Positions 1 to 6,432 of a DNA stretch of 10,688 bases are shown here, one piece after another; positions within the stretch are counted from its first letter, which is position 1; every line of letters begins with the position of its first letter. Below the pieces are notes generated by a model. That model searched no databases. It had not been told where the DNA came from and saw only the letters and a program-made list of their open reading frames with translations. Position numbers and translations under genes: made by a program. Source of the stretch: an uncultured Collinsella sp. (GTDB taxonomy: Bacteria > Actinomycetota > Coriobacteriia > Coriobacteriales > Coriobacteriaceae); assembly GCA_900545875.1 (NCBI GenBank), contig URAQ01000036.1:1-10688 (forward strand), read 5' to 3'.

Positions 1-44
1 GGGGCCGTACTATACACCGACGAATTAACGACGGAGTGCATCCA

Positions 45-1739
45 CTATTTGGCCAGCTCCTGAACGATCCAGTCAATTGCACCTTCGGGATCGTTGGTAA
101 GGTCGATATACTCCTTGCCCCTTGTGGTGAGCAGTTTAATTCCAAGGCGATCGGTATCGGCCTTCATAGCGTCATAGTACATGCGTGCCTGGGGCGCCAG
201 AACAATCACGTTGTACTGATCCATCGTCTCATAGTGGCTTCCGTACGCACCGGACTGAGAAACCAGATCGACACCCTTAGCAGCGGCACCTTCGCGAAGA
301 GCATTTGCCAAGAGAGTCGAAGTGCCGGCACCCTGGCAAAGCACAAGCACGCGGATCTGCTCCGCCTTGTCCTTTACCGCCTCGAGAGCTTTTGCGACAT
401 TTTCCTGTGCGGCAATAGCATCTGCATCCGAGTTTCCTGCAGTCTCCTTTGCAGACTCTTCCAAACAAAGCTGATGGTCATACGCCTTGCAGAACGGATA
501 GTAAATCACAAAGTCAACGACCAACAGCACTGCCATCAATACGAGAGAACGCAGATCGAGACCCGTGGTGAGGAACGCACCGATTGGGCCGGGAAGCGCC
601 CACGGCATGGTATACATGGGGGCGTTCATTCCAATGACGTCAATGAAAAATTTACCGATAATGGCGTTGACCATAGGAGCCACTAGGAAGGGCACGAACA
701 TATAGGGATTGAGAACAATCGGCATACCGAAGATAACGGGCTCGTTAACTCCAAAAATCACCGGGATAATCGATGCCTTGCCCATGGCTTTAAGCTGCTT
801 GGAACGCATAAACATGATCAGGATAATAGGAACGATGAACGTGCAGCCAGAACCGCCCAGACCGCCGATGAAGCTTGTAAAGTCCTGCGTAAGAGCAATT
901 GACGGGTGTCCACCTGCTTGGAAAACCTCAAGATTGGTAACGGTATTGCCGTAGAGCGCAGCATTGATCGGACTCATGACAACCGAAGCACCGTGGATAC
1001 CCATAAATTGGAAAAGTGCGACCGCGCCTTCGATAAGCGCCATGCCAGGATAGGTGTCGACCGCGGAGAACAGCGGCGAGATGAGAGCGGATACCAAATT
1101 GGCGAACGGCACAGCAAGCAGCTTGCGGCTCGCAAGATCGATAAAAGCGCACGCAAGGATCGAAAACCCAAATGCAAAGATATCGCGAAAACTCTGCGCA
1201 ATAGAGCCAGGGACCTCTTTGGGAAGCTTGATCGTCACATTATGGCTAATGCACACCTTATAGATATTAACGGTCAAGAATGCGGCTACGAACGCAGCGA
1301 GAAAACCCTTGGTTCCCATATAGCCGGTTTCAAAAACAGATGTATCTGCTCCGCCAATCGAGACAACATCGTTCGTCACCGATAGCAAGAGCATGCCGCA
1401 CATGGCACAAACCATGCACGAGGTGGGGTTGAGAGATTTACCCGAAGGCATGCGACGGTTCATCGACATGGCAAGTGAGCTCGCCGTGGTGCCGGCCACC
1501 ATAATGCCAAGAAGTCCCATGGTATATGCATAGATTTTATTGAAGAAATCCAGCACCTCAGACGGAAGCGTGATGCCTACATAGGCAGGGAGCGTCGAAA
1601 GAAGAAGGAACAGGCTCGAGAACAGCACAATTGGCATATTCGAGAGAAAGCCATCCTTAATCGCCACCAGATAAATGTTCCTCGAGATTTTGTCGAAGAG
1701 GGGCTGGTGTTTTTCAAGGAATTTGACGATAGCGTCCAT
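45..1739 (-). CDS. PTS lactose/cellobiose-type EIICB permease
   Basis: A 564-residue membrane permease that would import and phosphorylate a sugar, receiving phosphate from an EIIA. Residues 1 to about 425 form the lactose/cellobiose-family EIIC domain: many hydrophobic segments, GIHG (His249) and GVNEPVIFG (Glu333), the conserved pair that contacts substrate in the ChbC structure. After a charged linker (about 426-462) comes a cytoplasmic EIIB domain with VLVLCQGAGTS, where Cys468 is the expected phospho-site. The C-B order and length match LacE of lactic acid bacteria, so lactose or another beta-galactoside/beta-glucoside is plausible, but specificity cannot be read from sequence. I chose the ATG at 1739 because AAAGGA lies 6-7 bases upstream; an in-frame ATG ten codons earlier lacks a good site. 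No EIIA gene is in the window. The gene diverges from the barrel-protein gene across a regulated gap. Family call is sure; substrate is not. Confidence 0.93.
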   Translation of the reverse strand: MDAIVKFLEKHQPLFDKISRNIYLVAIKDGFLSNMPIVLFSSLFLLLSTLPAYVGITLPSEVLDFFNKIYAYTMGLLGIMVAGTTASSLAMSMNRRMPSGKSLNPTSCMVCAMCGMLLLSVTNDVVSIGGADTSVFETGYMGTKGFLAAFVAAFLTVNIYKVCISHNVTIKLPKEVPGSIAQSFRDIFAFGFSILACAFIDLASRKLLAVPFANLVSALISPLFSAVDTYPGMALIEGAVALFQFMGIHGASVVMSPINAALYGNTVTNLEVFQAGGHPSIALTQDFTSFIGGLGGSGCTFIVPIILIMFMRSKQLKAMGKASIIPVIFGVNEPVIFGMPIVLNPYMFVPFLVAPMVNAIIGKFFIDVIGMNAPMYTMPWALPGPIGAFLTTGLDLRSLVLMAVLLVVDFVIYYPFCKAYDHQLCLEESAKETAGNSDADAIAAQENVAKALEAVKDKAEQIRVLVLCQGAGTSTLLANALREGAAAKGVDLVSQSGAYGSHYETMDQYNVIVLAPQARMYYDAMKADTDRLGIKLLTTRGKEYIDLTNDPEGAIDWIVQELAK

Positions 1740-1807
1740 AACACATCCTTTCATGATTCCCGGGCACACAACGATTTATCCGGACTCAACCGTCGTCGTC
1801 CCCGTTT

Positions 1808-1831
1808 GTATCCACTTATGTAAGTGAATAC
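1808..1831. promoter_or_regulatory. 24-bp near-perfect palindrome, candidate operator
   Basis: The arms GTATCCACTTA and TAAGTGAATAC are reverse complements except for one position, around a central TG. The site lies between the likely EIICB promoter and its start codon, about 70 bases upstream of the ATG. Such a tight two-base centre is typical of a dimeric repressor site rather than an RNA hairpin. The binding protein is unknown; the nearby GntR-family regulator is the obvious candidate. Confidence 0.5.
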
Positions 1832-1877
1832 GTTCTTGTGCGAAATGTAATATCATTTGCGCGATTTGTCATAACCA

Positions 1878-1906
1878 ATTCTTTTTCCGCTTTGTCGATA
1901 TGTCAA
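1878..1906 (-). promoter_or_regulatory. Probable promoter of the EIICB gene
   Basis: On the minus strand a perfect -35 box TTGACA (1901-1906) is followed after exactly 17 bases by AAGAAT (1878-1883), a 4/6 match to the -10 consensus. Transcription would begin near 1871, giving a leader of about 130 bases that contains the 1808-1831 palindrome. The -35 is strong and the -10 weak, which fits an activated or repressed promoter. Start site is inferred. Confidence 0.5.
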
Positions 1907-1923
1907 GAATTCAAATACTTATT

Positions 1924-2010
1924 CGGTGAACGGTAGTTGATTAATTTAAGGTTTTCCCAGCTAAAGGCTATTTTTTCCGAGCAATACAATAAGCTTGCAA
2001 CCGTTCACCG
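1924..2010. repeat. Separated 11-bp inverted repeat in the divergent promoter region
   Basis: CGGTGAACGGT at 1924-1934 is repeated exactly as its reverse complement ACCGTTCACCG at 2000-2010, 65 bases apart. One copy lies about 18 bases upstream of the EIICB -35 box. The other lies within the spacer of the rightward promoter. The placement fits two copies of one protein-binding site, in opposite orientation, serving the two divergent promoters, possibly with looping. No binding protein can be named. Confidence 0.5.
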
Positions 2011-2022
2011 ATTGGATATAAC
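1995..2022 (+). promoter_or_regulatory. Probable promoter of the barrel-protein/GntR operon
   Basis: TTGCAA (1995-2000) and TATAAC (2017-2022) are separated by 16 bases, a good sigma-70-type arrangement on the plus strand. Initiation would be near 2029, at the left edge of the 2032-2049 palindrome. The spacer contains one copy of the 11-base inverted repeat, so occupancy there would block polymerase. Inferred from consensus only. Confidence 0.6.
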
Positions 2023-2031
2023 ATATTGAAT

Positions 2032-2049
2032 ATATTGTTGTAACAATAT
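2032..2049. promoter_or_regulatory. 18-bp palindrome, candidate GntR-family operator
   Basis: ATATTGTT and AACAATAT are exact reverse complements around a central GT. The core GT-N4-AC resembles the general GT...AC pattern described for HutC-subfamily GntR operators. It lies right at the predicted start of transcription of the operon that encodes a GntR/HutC-type protein, suggesting autorepression. The assignment to that protein is inference. Confidence 0.5.
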
Positions 2050-2095
2050 TAGAGACAATGTCACAAGCCTGTCGTTCTAGTCAAAGGAAGTAACA

Positions 2096-3016
2096 ATGCC
2101 CAAACGATTACTGAACATGTCCGCATCCGATTTTGCCGCCACGTCACCCATGGATCTAAAGCAGGCAATTCTGGCTTCCGAGGGACGTACCATCATGGCG
2201 GAAAACGTACCCTCTTCCCAATTTCTCGGCGGCGTTACTAATGCAGAAATCGAACGTGCCGCAGGTGCCGACCTGCTTCTGTTTAACGCGCTCGATGTGT
2301 TCGATCCAGTTATTGCCGGTATTCCAGATGATCTCAATGAAAACCCGGTCACTTGGGTGAAGCGAGCATGCGGAAGGCCCATTGGGGTCAATCTGGAGCC
2401 AGTTGATAACGAGGCAGAGATGTCTGAATCCCGTACGGAAATCCCCATGGGTCGTCGCGTCTCTCCCAAGACCTTAGAAAAGGCAAACGAACTCGGATTT
2501 GATTTTATTTGCCTCACAGGCAACCCTGGAACTGGCGTCTCCAACGATGCAATCGCCCATTCGATCAAACTCTCCAAAGAGCATTTCAATGGGCTGATCA
2601 TAGCCGGAAAAATGCATGGAGCAGGCGTTGCGGAACCTGTCATGACGCTCGAAATTGCGCGCAAGTTTGTTGACCTCGGCGTCGATATCCTTCTCGTACC
2701 AGCCCCCTACACCGTCCCTTGCTTCCAAGAAGCAGACCTGCGCGCCATCGTAGACTTTGTACGATCCCACAACGTAGGCAAGTCAATTGAAGAGAAGGTT
2801 CTCGTCATGGCGGCGAACGGGACGAGTCAAGACTCCTGCGACAGCGAGACCATTAAGAAAATAGGCCTTGCAGCAAAAGCAGCCGGCGCTGACCTCCAAC
2901 ATATCGGGGACTCCATGAACGGTATTTGCCTGCCCCAGAATATCTTCACGCTCGGACAAGCCCTTCGTGGATACAGGCATCAGATCGTCATGCTGAGCCG
3001 CTCTGTGATACGTTAA
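2096..3016 (+). CDS. TIM-barrel-like protein of unknown function (DUF7916-like), PTS-linked
   Basis: A 306-residue soluble protein. I recognise it as one of the conserved proteins found next to PTS genes in Firmicutes and Actinobacteria, which I believe are catalogued as DUF7916; its reaction is unknown. The sequence alternates strands ending in conserved glycine-rich turns, as in a beta/alpha barrel: ASEGRT near the N-terminus, GRPIGVNLEP, GFDFICLTGNPGTGV, GLIIAGKMHGAG, GVDILLVPAPYTVP, then ANGTSQ and GADLQHIGDS, the last two resembling phosphate-binding turns. It ends in ALRGYRH, as family members do, so it appears complete. The ATG at 2096 is preceded by AAAGGAAG at the right distance. It is the first gene of a likely operon with the GntR regulator and diverges from EIICB, so a role with the imported sugar phosphate is plausible but unproven. 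Confidence 0.8.
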   Translation: MPKRLLNMSASDFAATSPMDLKQAILASEGRTIMAENVPSSQFLGGVTNAEIERAAGADLLLFNALDVFDPVIAGIPDDLNENPVTWVKRACGRPIGVNLEPVDNEAEMSESRTEIPMGRRVSPKTLEKANELGFDFICLTGNPGTGVSNDAIAHSIKLSKEHFNGLIIAGKMHGAGVAEPVMTLEIARKFVDLGVDILLVPAPYTVPCFQEADLRAIVDFVRSHNVGKSIEEKVLVMAANGTSQDSCDSETIKKIGLAAKAAGADLQHIGDSMNGICLPQNIFTLGQALRGYRHQIVMLSRSVIR

Positions 3017-3088
3017 GGTCACCTTGCCCACGTTACATCCCGACTGAGGCAACCATCAGGTATAACCAACATGCAAACTGAGGCTCTA

Positions 3089-3808
3089 ATGCTCGATACA
3101 CACGAAAAACGGCCACTCTATTTACAGCTCACCGACGCGCTGCTCAAGCAGATCGTCGATGAATATCAAGCAGACGATAAACTTCCAACAGAAATGGAAC
3201 TCTGCGACGAATACGCCGTAAGCAGAACAACCGTCCGACTTGCCATGAGTGAGCTGGAGCGTCGTGGAAGTATCTATCGAATCCAAGGTAAGGGGTCGTT
3301 TGTTGCACCGAAACGCGTTAGCGAGCTCAATTCACTTTTAGACTTTGACTTTGCAAGCCATTGCGATGGCGTTGATCCGGATGCCATCACCAAACATTTC
3401 GGCGGCCTCACATCAGGTCGTCCAATTTCCGTAATGATGCTCCAACAATTTGGATGTCAAAGTCGCGATGAAATTCAGCGTCTTGAATTGACCTACGAAC
3501 TTGAAGGCAGCTTCATAGGCGCTGATACGTTCTTCATTTCAAAGTCGCGCGTTCCGAATAACCAGTTAGATTTTCAGGCATTTAGCAGAATCATGGACGA
3601 CTTGTCCAAGTCTATCCAATCTGTTAGGGAAAGCTATAGAGCACGTCAGCTTAGCGATTCCGAAGCCAGTAATTATGGTGTTGCAAAACTTCCGGTCATC
3701 GAACTGACTCATTATGCTTACGACTCCGGAGGCAAACTAATCTCAATTGTCTGCCGCACCGTCTTAACTGGGCGAATCCCTTATCAAAACTTTATTTTCA
3801 AGTCCTAA
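3089..3808 (+). CDS. GntR-family (HutC/UTRA type) transcriptional regulator
   Basis: A 239-residue DNA-binding regulator. The N-terminal winged helix-turn-helix (about residues 8-72) shows the GntR signature: [26 protein letters not shown] as recognition region, and [10 protein letters not shown] as wing. The rest (about 90-235) fits a UTRA ligand-binding domain, which in HutC-type regulators usually senses a sugar phosphate or related metabolite. I start at the ATG at 3089 because TGAGG lies 5 bases upstream and the proline of the RPLYLQL motif then sits at the usual position; an in-frame ATG at 3071 has a poor ribosome site and would add six residues. It follows the barrel-protein gene by about 70 bases, so it is probably co-transcribed and controls the divergent EIICB locus. 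Third codon positions look more A/T-rich than in the genes to the right. Confidence 0.9.
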   Translation: MLDTHEKRPLYLQLTDALLKQIVDEYQADDKLPTEMELCDEYAVSRTTVRLAMSELERRGSIYRIQGKGSFVAPKRVSELNSLLDFDFASHCDGVDPDAITKHFGGLTSGRPISVMMLQQFGCQSRDEIQRLELTYELEGSFIGADTFFISKSRVPNNQLDFQAFSRIMDDLSKSIQSVRESYRARQLSDSEASNYGVAKLPVIELTHYAYDSGGKLISIVCRTVLTGRIPYQNFIFKS

Positions 3809-3820
3809 TGTTCTTTTTCT

Positions 3821-3883
3821 TTTGTCTCGATCTGTAACACGTAGCCGAGTTTTTAAGTCCTAACCGTTACAGATCGAGACAAA
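3821..3883. repeat. Long inverted repeat, hairpin copy 1
   Basis: TTTGTCTCGATCTGTAAC (3821-3838) pairs perfectly with GTTACAGATCGAGACAAA (3866-3883), an 18-bp stem with a 27-base loop. It starts 12 bases after the GntR-family stop codon. Neither strand has a T-run after the stem, so it is not a canonical intrinsic terminator. A related copy follows immediately, suggesting an intergenic repeat family rather than a gene-specific signal. Confidence 0.8.
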
Positions 3884-3902
3884 CAAGGTAGACCCCGCCG
3901 AA

Positions 3903-3963
3903 TTGTCTCAATCTGTAACACTTAGACCGGTTTTGGACGTCTAGATGTTACAGGTTGAGACGA
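3903..3963. repeat. Long inverted repeat, hairpin copy 2
   Basis: TTGTCTCAATCTGTAACA (3903-3920) pairs with TGTTACAGGTTGAGACGA (3946-3963) over 18 positions, two of which are T-G. Short inner arms TAGAC/GTCTA extend the fold. The arms are clearly related to copy 1: a G-C pair there is an A-T pair here, changed on both arms, so pairing has been kept. The two hairpins are 19 bases apart. No function is known to me. Confidence 0.8.
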
Positions 3964-3967
3964 TTTG

Positions 3968-4027
3968 ATTGTGGGGTCCTCATTTGCGCGTCATATTGCG
4001 TAGCGCTGACGCGCTGGTTTCCACAAT
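3968..4027. repeat. Nested two-part inverted repeat
   Basis: The outer arms ATTGTGG (3968-3974) and CCACAAT (4021-4027) enclose inner arms GCGCGTCA (3986-3993) and TGACGCGC (4007-4014), all perfect. The structure starts 4 bases after hairpin copy 2. It lies downstream of both convergent genes and could help end the DeoR-family transcript, but no T-run follows on either strand. The rest of the gap up to 4080 holds only a small GGAGG/CCTCC repeat (about 4032-4049). Confidence 0.55.
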
Positions 4028-4080
4028 GACAGGAGGTAAAAGTCCTCCCGCATCGCCTGTTGGCAATCCCGTAGCGTTAG

Positions 4081-4845
4081 CTAGCAGATGACCTGTGTGT
4101 GCTCCTCGATGGCGGCGCGGTCCTCGACCGAGATACTCGGCTCGCACACCACGGCGTCCAAACTGTCCAGGCGACAGAAGGTGTAGAAGTCGCGCTTGCC
4201 GATCTTGCTGGAGTCGGCAATCAGATAGCGCGAGTCGGCCTTGCTAAAGGCGAGCTGCTGGATGCGGCCCTCTTCCATGTTAGACGTAGACACGTCGCCG
4301 TCCAAAATGCCGTTGGCACCGATAAAGGCTGCATCGATGCCCAGCGCACGCAAGGTATCCTCGGCCGTGGGGCCCACAAAGGCGGCAGTGCGGCGGCGGT
4401 ACACGCCGCCCACCAGGCACAGTTCGCAGTCTTCGCGCGCCTCGAGCAGGTTAAACACCGAAAGCGAATTGGTCACAATGCGCAGGCGAAACGCCGGCAG
4501 CATCGAGGCCATCTGCTCAACTGTAGTGCCCGTCCCCAAAAAGATGGTCGAGCCCTCCTCGATGAGCCCAACGGCGCGGCGCGCGATCTGCAGCTTTTCC
4601 TCGGCATGCTTAGTGCGCTTTTCACTGTGCGAATACTCATGGCGCAACATAGCGTGCGGGCGACTCTGCGCACTACGGGCGCCGCCGTGCACGCGCTCGA
4701 TCTCGCCTAGGCTCGCAAGCTCCTCAAGGTCGCGACGGATCGTCATGTCCGAGACACCTAACGCATCCGAAATCTCCTTGACCGAGACCGTTCCCTGTTC
4801 CTCGAGCAGCTGCCGAACCTTATCCTGTCGCTCCGCTTTAATCAC
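4081..4845 (-). CDS. DeoR-family transcriptional repressor of sugar metabolism
   Basis: A 254-residue regulator. Residues 1-56 hold the DeoR helix-turn-helix: KAERQDKVRQLLEEQGTVSV, VSDMTIRRDLEEL as recognition helix, then RVHGGA. The C-terminal DeoRC sensor domain shows IFLGTGTTV (101-109), TNSL (125-128), GGVYRR (146-151), GANGI (176-180) and DSSKIGKRDF (211-220), the phosphosugar-binding fold shared with ribose-5-phosphate isomerase. LacR, GatR, AgaR and FruR belong here; the effector cannot be read off, although LacR-like control would suit the lacC and galM genes nearby. I chose the GTG at 4845, with GAGGA 6 bases upstream, because DeoR proteins normally begin M-x-KAERQ; an upstream GTG at 4872 would add nine atypical residues. 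It diverges from galM, which it may control. Confidence 0.9.
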   Translation of the reverse strand: MIKAERQDKVRQLLEEQGTVSVKEISDALGVSDMTIRRDLEELASLGEIERVHGGARSAQSRPHAMLRHEYSHSEKRTKHAEEKLQIARRAVGLIEEGSTIFLGTGTTVEQMASMLPAFRLRIVTNSLSVFNLLEAREDCELCLVGGVYRRRTAAFVGPTAEDTLRALGIDAAFIGANGILDGDVSTSNMEEGRIQQLAFSKADSRYLIADSSKIGKRDFYTFCRLDSLDAVVCEPSISVEDRAAIEEHTQVIC

Positions 4846-4896
4846 GATGAGTCCTCGCTGTTCCACGCTCACGTCAATTCAAACAGTAACGAACAA

Positions 4897-4998
4897 ATTG
4901 TATCAGACCCGTGCGCGTCAAAAATGAACGCCCGCACAGCTCCAATCATCACTTTTTTGAGAAAAATACCCCCTGCTTTAGTGGGGTGTAGTGATAAT
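4897..4998. promoter_or_regulatory. Divergent promoter region between the DeoR-family gene and galM
   Basis: A -10-like TACAAT (minus strand, 4897-4902) could serve the repressor gene and GATAAT (plus strand, 4993-4998) could serve galM. Neither has a convincing -35 box at the right distance. A small inverted repeat ACCCC/GGGGT flanks CTGCTTTAG just before the galM -10 and could be an operator. All of this is weak consensus evidence. Confidence 0.3.
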
Positions 4999-5050
4999 CT
5001 CGCCTGTTCGCGCTACAGTTTGTCGGAAATACCTCGATGTTAGGAACCAA

Positions 5051-6103
5051 ATGATCACTTCCGAGCTTTTCGGCACCGCGCCGTGCGGTACCCCCGTTCA
5101 TCGTTACACCCTCAACGGGCCCGAGATCTGCGTTCGCATTATGGACTATGGCGCCACCGTGCTTGGTATCGACGTGCCCGACATTCCCGGCAACGTGCGC
5201 GATGTGGTGCTGGGCTTCGATAAGCTCGAGGATTACTTTGACAACCCCGCCTGCTTTGGCGCGACCATCGGCCCCGTGGCAAACCGCACCGCGGGCGCCA
5301 CGATCACCATCGACGGCACGGACTGGCATATGCCGGCCAACGAGGGCGTCAACAACCTGCACAGCGATCTTGAGCACGGCCTGCACAAGCGCGTATGGGA
5401 TGTTGAGCTCGACGAGGTCCACAATGCCGTGCGCATGACCACCTCGCTTGAGGATGGCGAGCTGGGCCTGCCCGGCAACCGCACCTTTACGGCCGTGTTT
5501 ACCGTGACGCGCACCGGCTGCTTCCGTATCGAATACGGCTGCGAGAGCGACCGCGCCACCTACGTGGCCATGACCAACCACACGTACTTTAACCTTGCCG
5601 GCCATAACGCCGGAATGGACTGTGAGCACTTCTTTGTTGCTAACGCTGCCCACTACCTGCCCATCAACGAGCAGAACATCCCCACCGGCGAGATTGCTCC
5701 GGTCGAGGGCACGCCGTTTGACTTTCGCGAGCTGCGCCCCGTCGCGCCTGGCATGGAGGCCGACGATCCGCAGATTAAGCAGGCACGCGGCTACGACCAC
5801 TGCCTGTGCATCGATGACTATCAATACGGTCGCAACCTGCGCCGCGCCCTGCATGTCGAGGAGATGTGGACCGGCCGCGAGCTGGACTACTACACCACCG
5901 CCCCGGGCGTGCAGCTCTACACTGGCAATTGGCTGGGCGACGAGCACGCCAAGGACGATGCCAACTATAGCTGGGGCGCCGGCTTTGCCCTCGAGGCAGA
6001 GATGTACCCCGACACGCCGCACCAGCCGCTGTTCCCGCAGGGCATTGTGGGCCCGGGTCACCCATACAGCAATGTGATCGAATACCACTTTATGAGGCAC
6101 TAG
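5051..6103 (+). CDS. galM: Aldose 1-epimerase (galactose mutarotase)
   Basis: A 350-residue cytoplasmic enzyme that interconverts the alpha and beta anomers of aldohexoses such as galactose, feeding the Leloir pathway. The active-site landmarks of the GalM family are all present: NRTAG (Asn78-Arg79), NNLH (His104), TNHTYFNL (His177, the expected general acid), GYDHC (Asp249) and FALEAEMYPD (Glu315, the expected general base). These correspond to the catalytic set known from Lactococcus GalM. The length is normal for the family. I start at the ATG at 5051 because AGGA lies 5 bases upstream; an in-frame GTG at 4991 overlaps the likely promoter and lacks a site. The gene is monocistronic, ends at a strong terminator, and diverges from the DeoR-family regulator. 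Codon third positions are strongly G/C-rich. Confidence 0.95.
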   Translation: MITSELFGTAPCGTPVHRYTLNGPEICVRIMDYGATVLGIDVPDIPGNVRDVVLGFDKLEDYFDNPACFGATIGPVANRTAGATITIDGTDWHMPANEGVNNLHSDLEHGLHKRVWDVELDEVHNAVRMTTSLEDGELGLPGNRTFTAVFTVTRTGCFRIEYGCESDRATYVAMTNHTYFNLAGHNAGMDCEHFFVANAAHYLPINEQNIPTGEIAPVEGTPFDFRELRPVAPGMEADDPQIKQARGYDHCLCIDDYQYGRNLRRALHVEEMWTGRELDYYTTAPGVQLYTGNWLGDEHAKDDANYSWGAGFALEAEMYPDTPHQPLFPQGIVGPGHPYSNVIEYHFMRH

Positions 6104-6131
6104 GCCCACAACGCGACATATTGCACAGCAA

Positions 6132-6165
6132 CGCCCGCCGGCACCACCGCCGACGGGCGCTTTTT
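6132..6165 (+). terminator. Intrinsic terminator of galM
   Basis: CGCCCGCCGGC (6132-6142) pairs with GCCGACGGGCG (6149-6159) with a single mismatch around the loop ACCACC, followed by C and TTTTT (6161-6165). It lies about 30 bases after the galM stop codon, as expected for a Rho-independent terminator. Confidence 0.9.
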
Positions 6166-6210
6166 CATCTTTTGGGCTCATTTTCGCTGTGACTGTATGA
6201 GTGACATATC

Positions 6211-6362
6211 AAAACTATGCCCATTTACTACGTTTAGCCCGGGATGCTCGACCATGCACCGGTTTTTGCTAAATTCGCGAGCCGCCTACCTGCGGTTATG
6301 TTTTTCTCAAATTCGACATGCTCGGCGATAGCCGATCAAACGTAGTAAATGGGCATTGTTTT
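6211..6362. repeat. 152-bp element bounded by 25-bp inverted repeats (MITE-like)
   Basis: The segment 6211-6235 is the reverse complement of 6338-6362 with one mismatch; the shared core is TGCCCATTTACTACGTTT. The 102-base interior has no open frame of note. It includes a small CCGC/GCGG hairpin and two partial direct repeats (AAATTCGC/AAATTCGA and ATGCTCG). The element sits between the galM terminator and the convergent EIIB gene. Its size and terminal repeats resemble a miniature non-autonomous element or a large palindromic intergenic repeat. I see no clear target-site duplication. A structured RNA is the alternative. Confidence 0.65.
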
Positions 6363-6401
6363 TGACAGGCAGCATCGCACGCGTCCCTCGCAAGGGCAAA
6401 A

Positions 6402-6432
6402 TGATCCGTTTTCCTCCGTCCCCAAGGGATCA
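6402..6432 (-). terminator. Weak possible terminator of the orphan EIIB gene
   Basis: On the minus strand TGATCC (6427-6432, overlapping the EIIB stop codon) pairs with GGATCA (6402-6407) across a 19-base loop and is followed by TTTTG. The stem is short and the loop large, so this is only a tentative terminator. Confidence 0.25.

Noticed and set aside
3821..3963. The two hairpins as Rho-independent terminators.
   Set aside because: Neither stem is followed by a T-run on either strand, and the loops (27 and 25 bases) are large. They fit repeats better.
3821..4027. A short CRISPR-like repeat array.
   Set aside because: The repeated units are inverted, not direct, there are only two of them, spacing is irregular, and no cas genes are in the window.
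4949..6181. A 410-codon minus-strand open frame across galM.
   Set aside because: It is rich in Val, Ala, Gly and His as expected from the complement of a GC-rich gene. galM on the other strand has all its catalytic residues.
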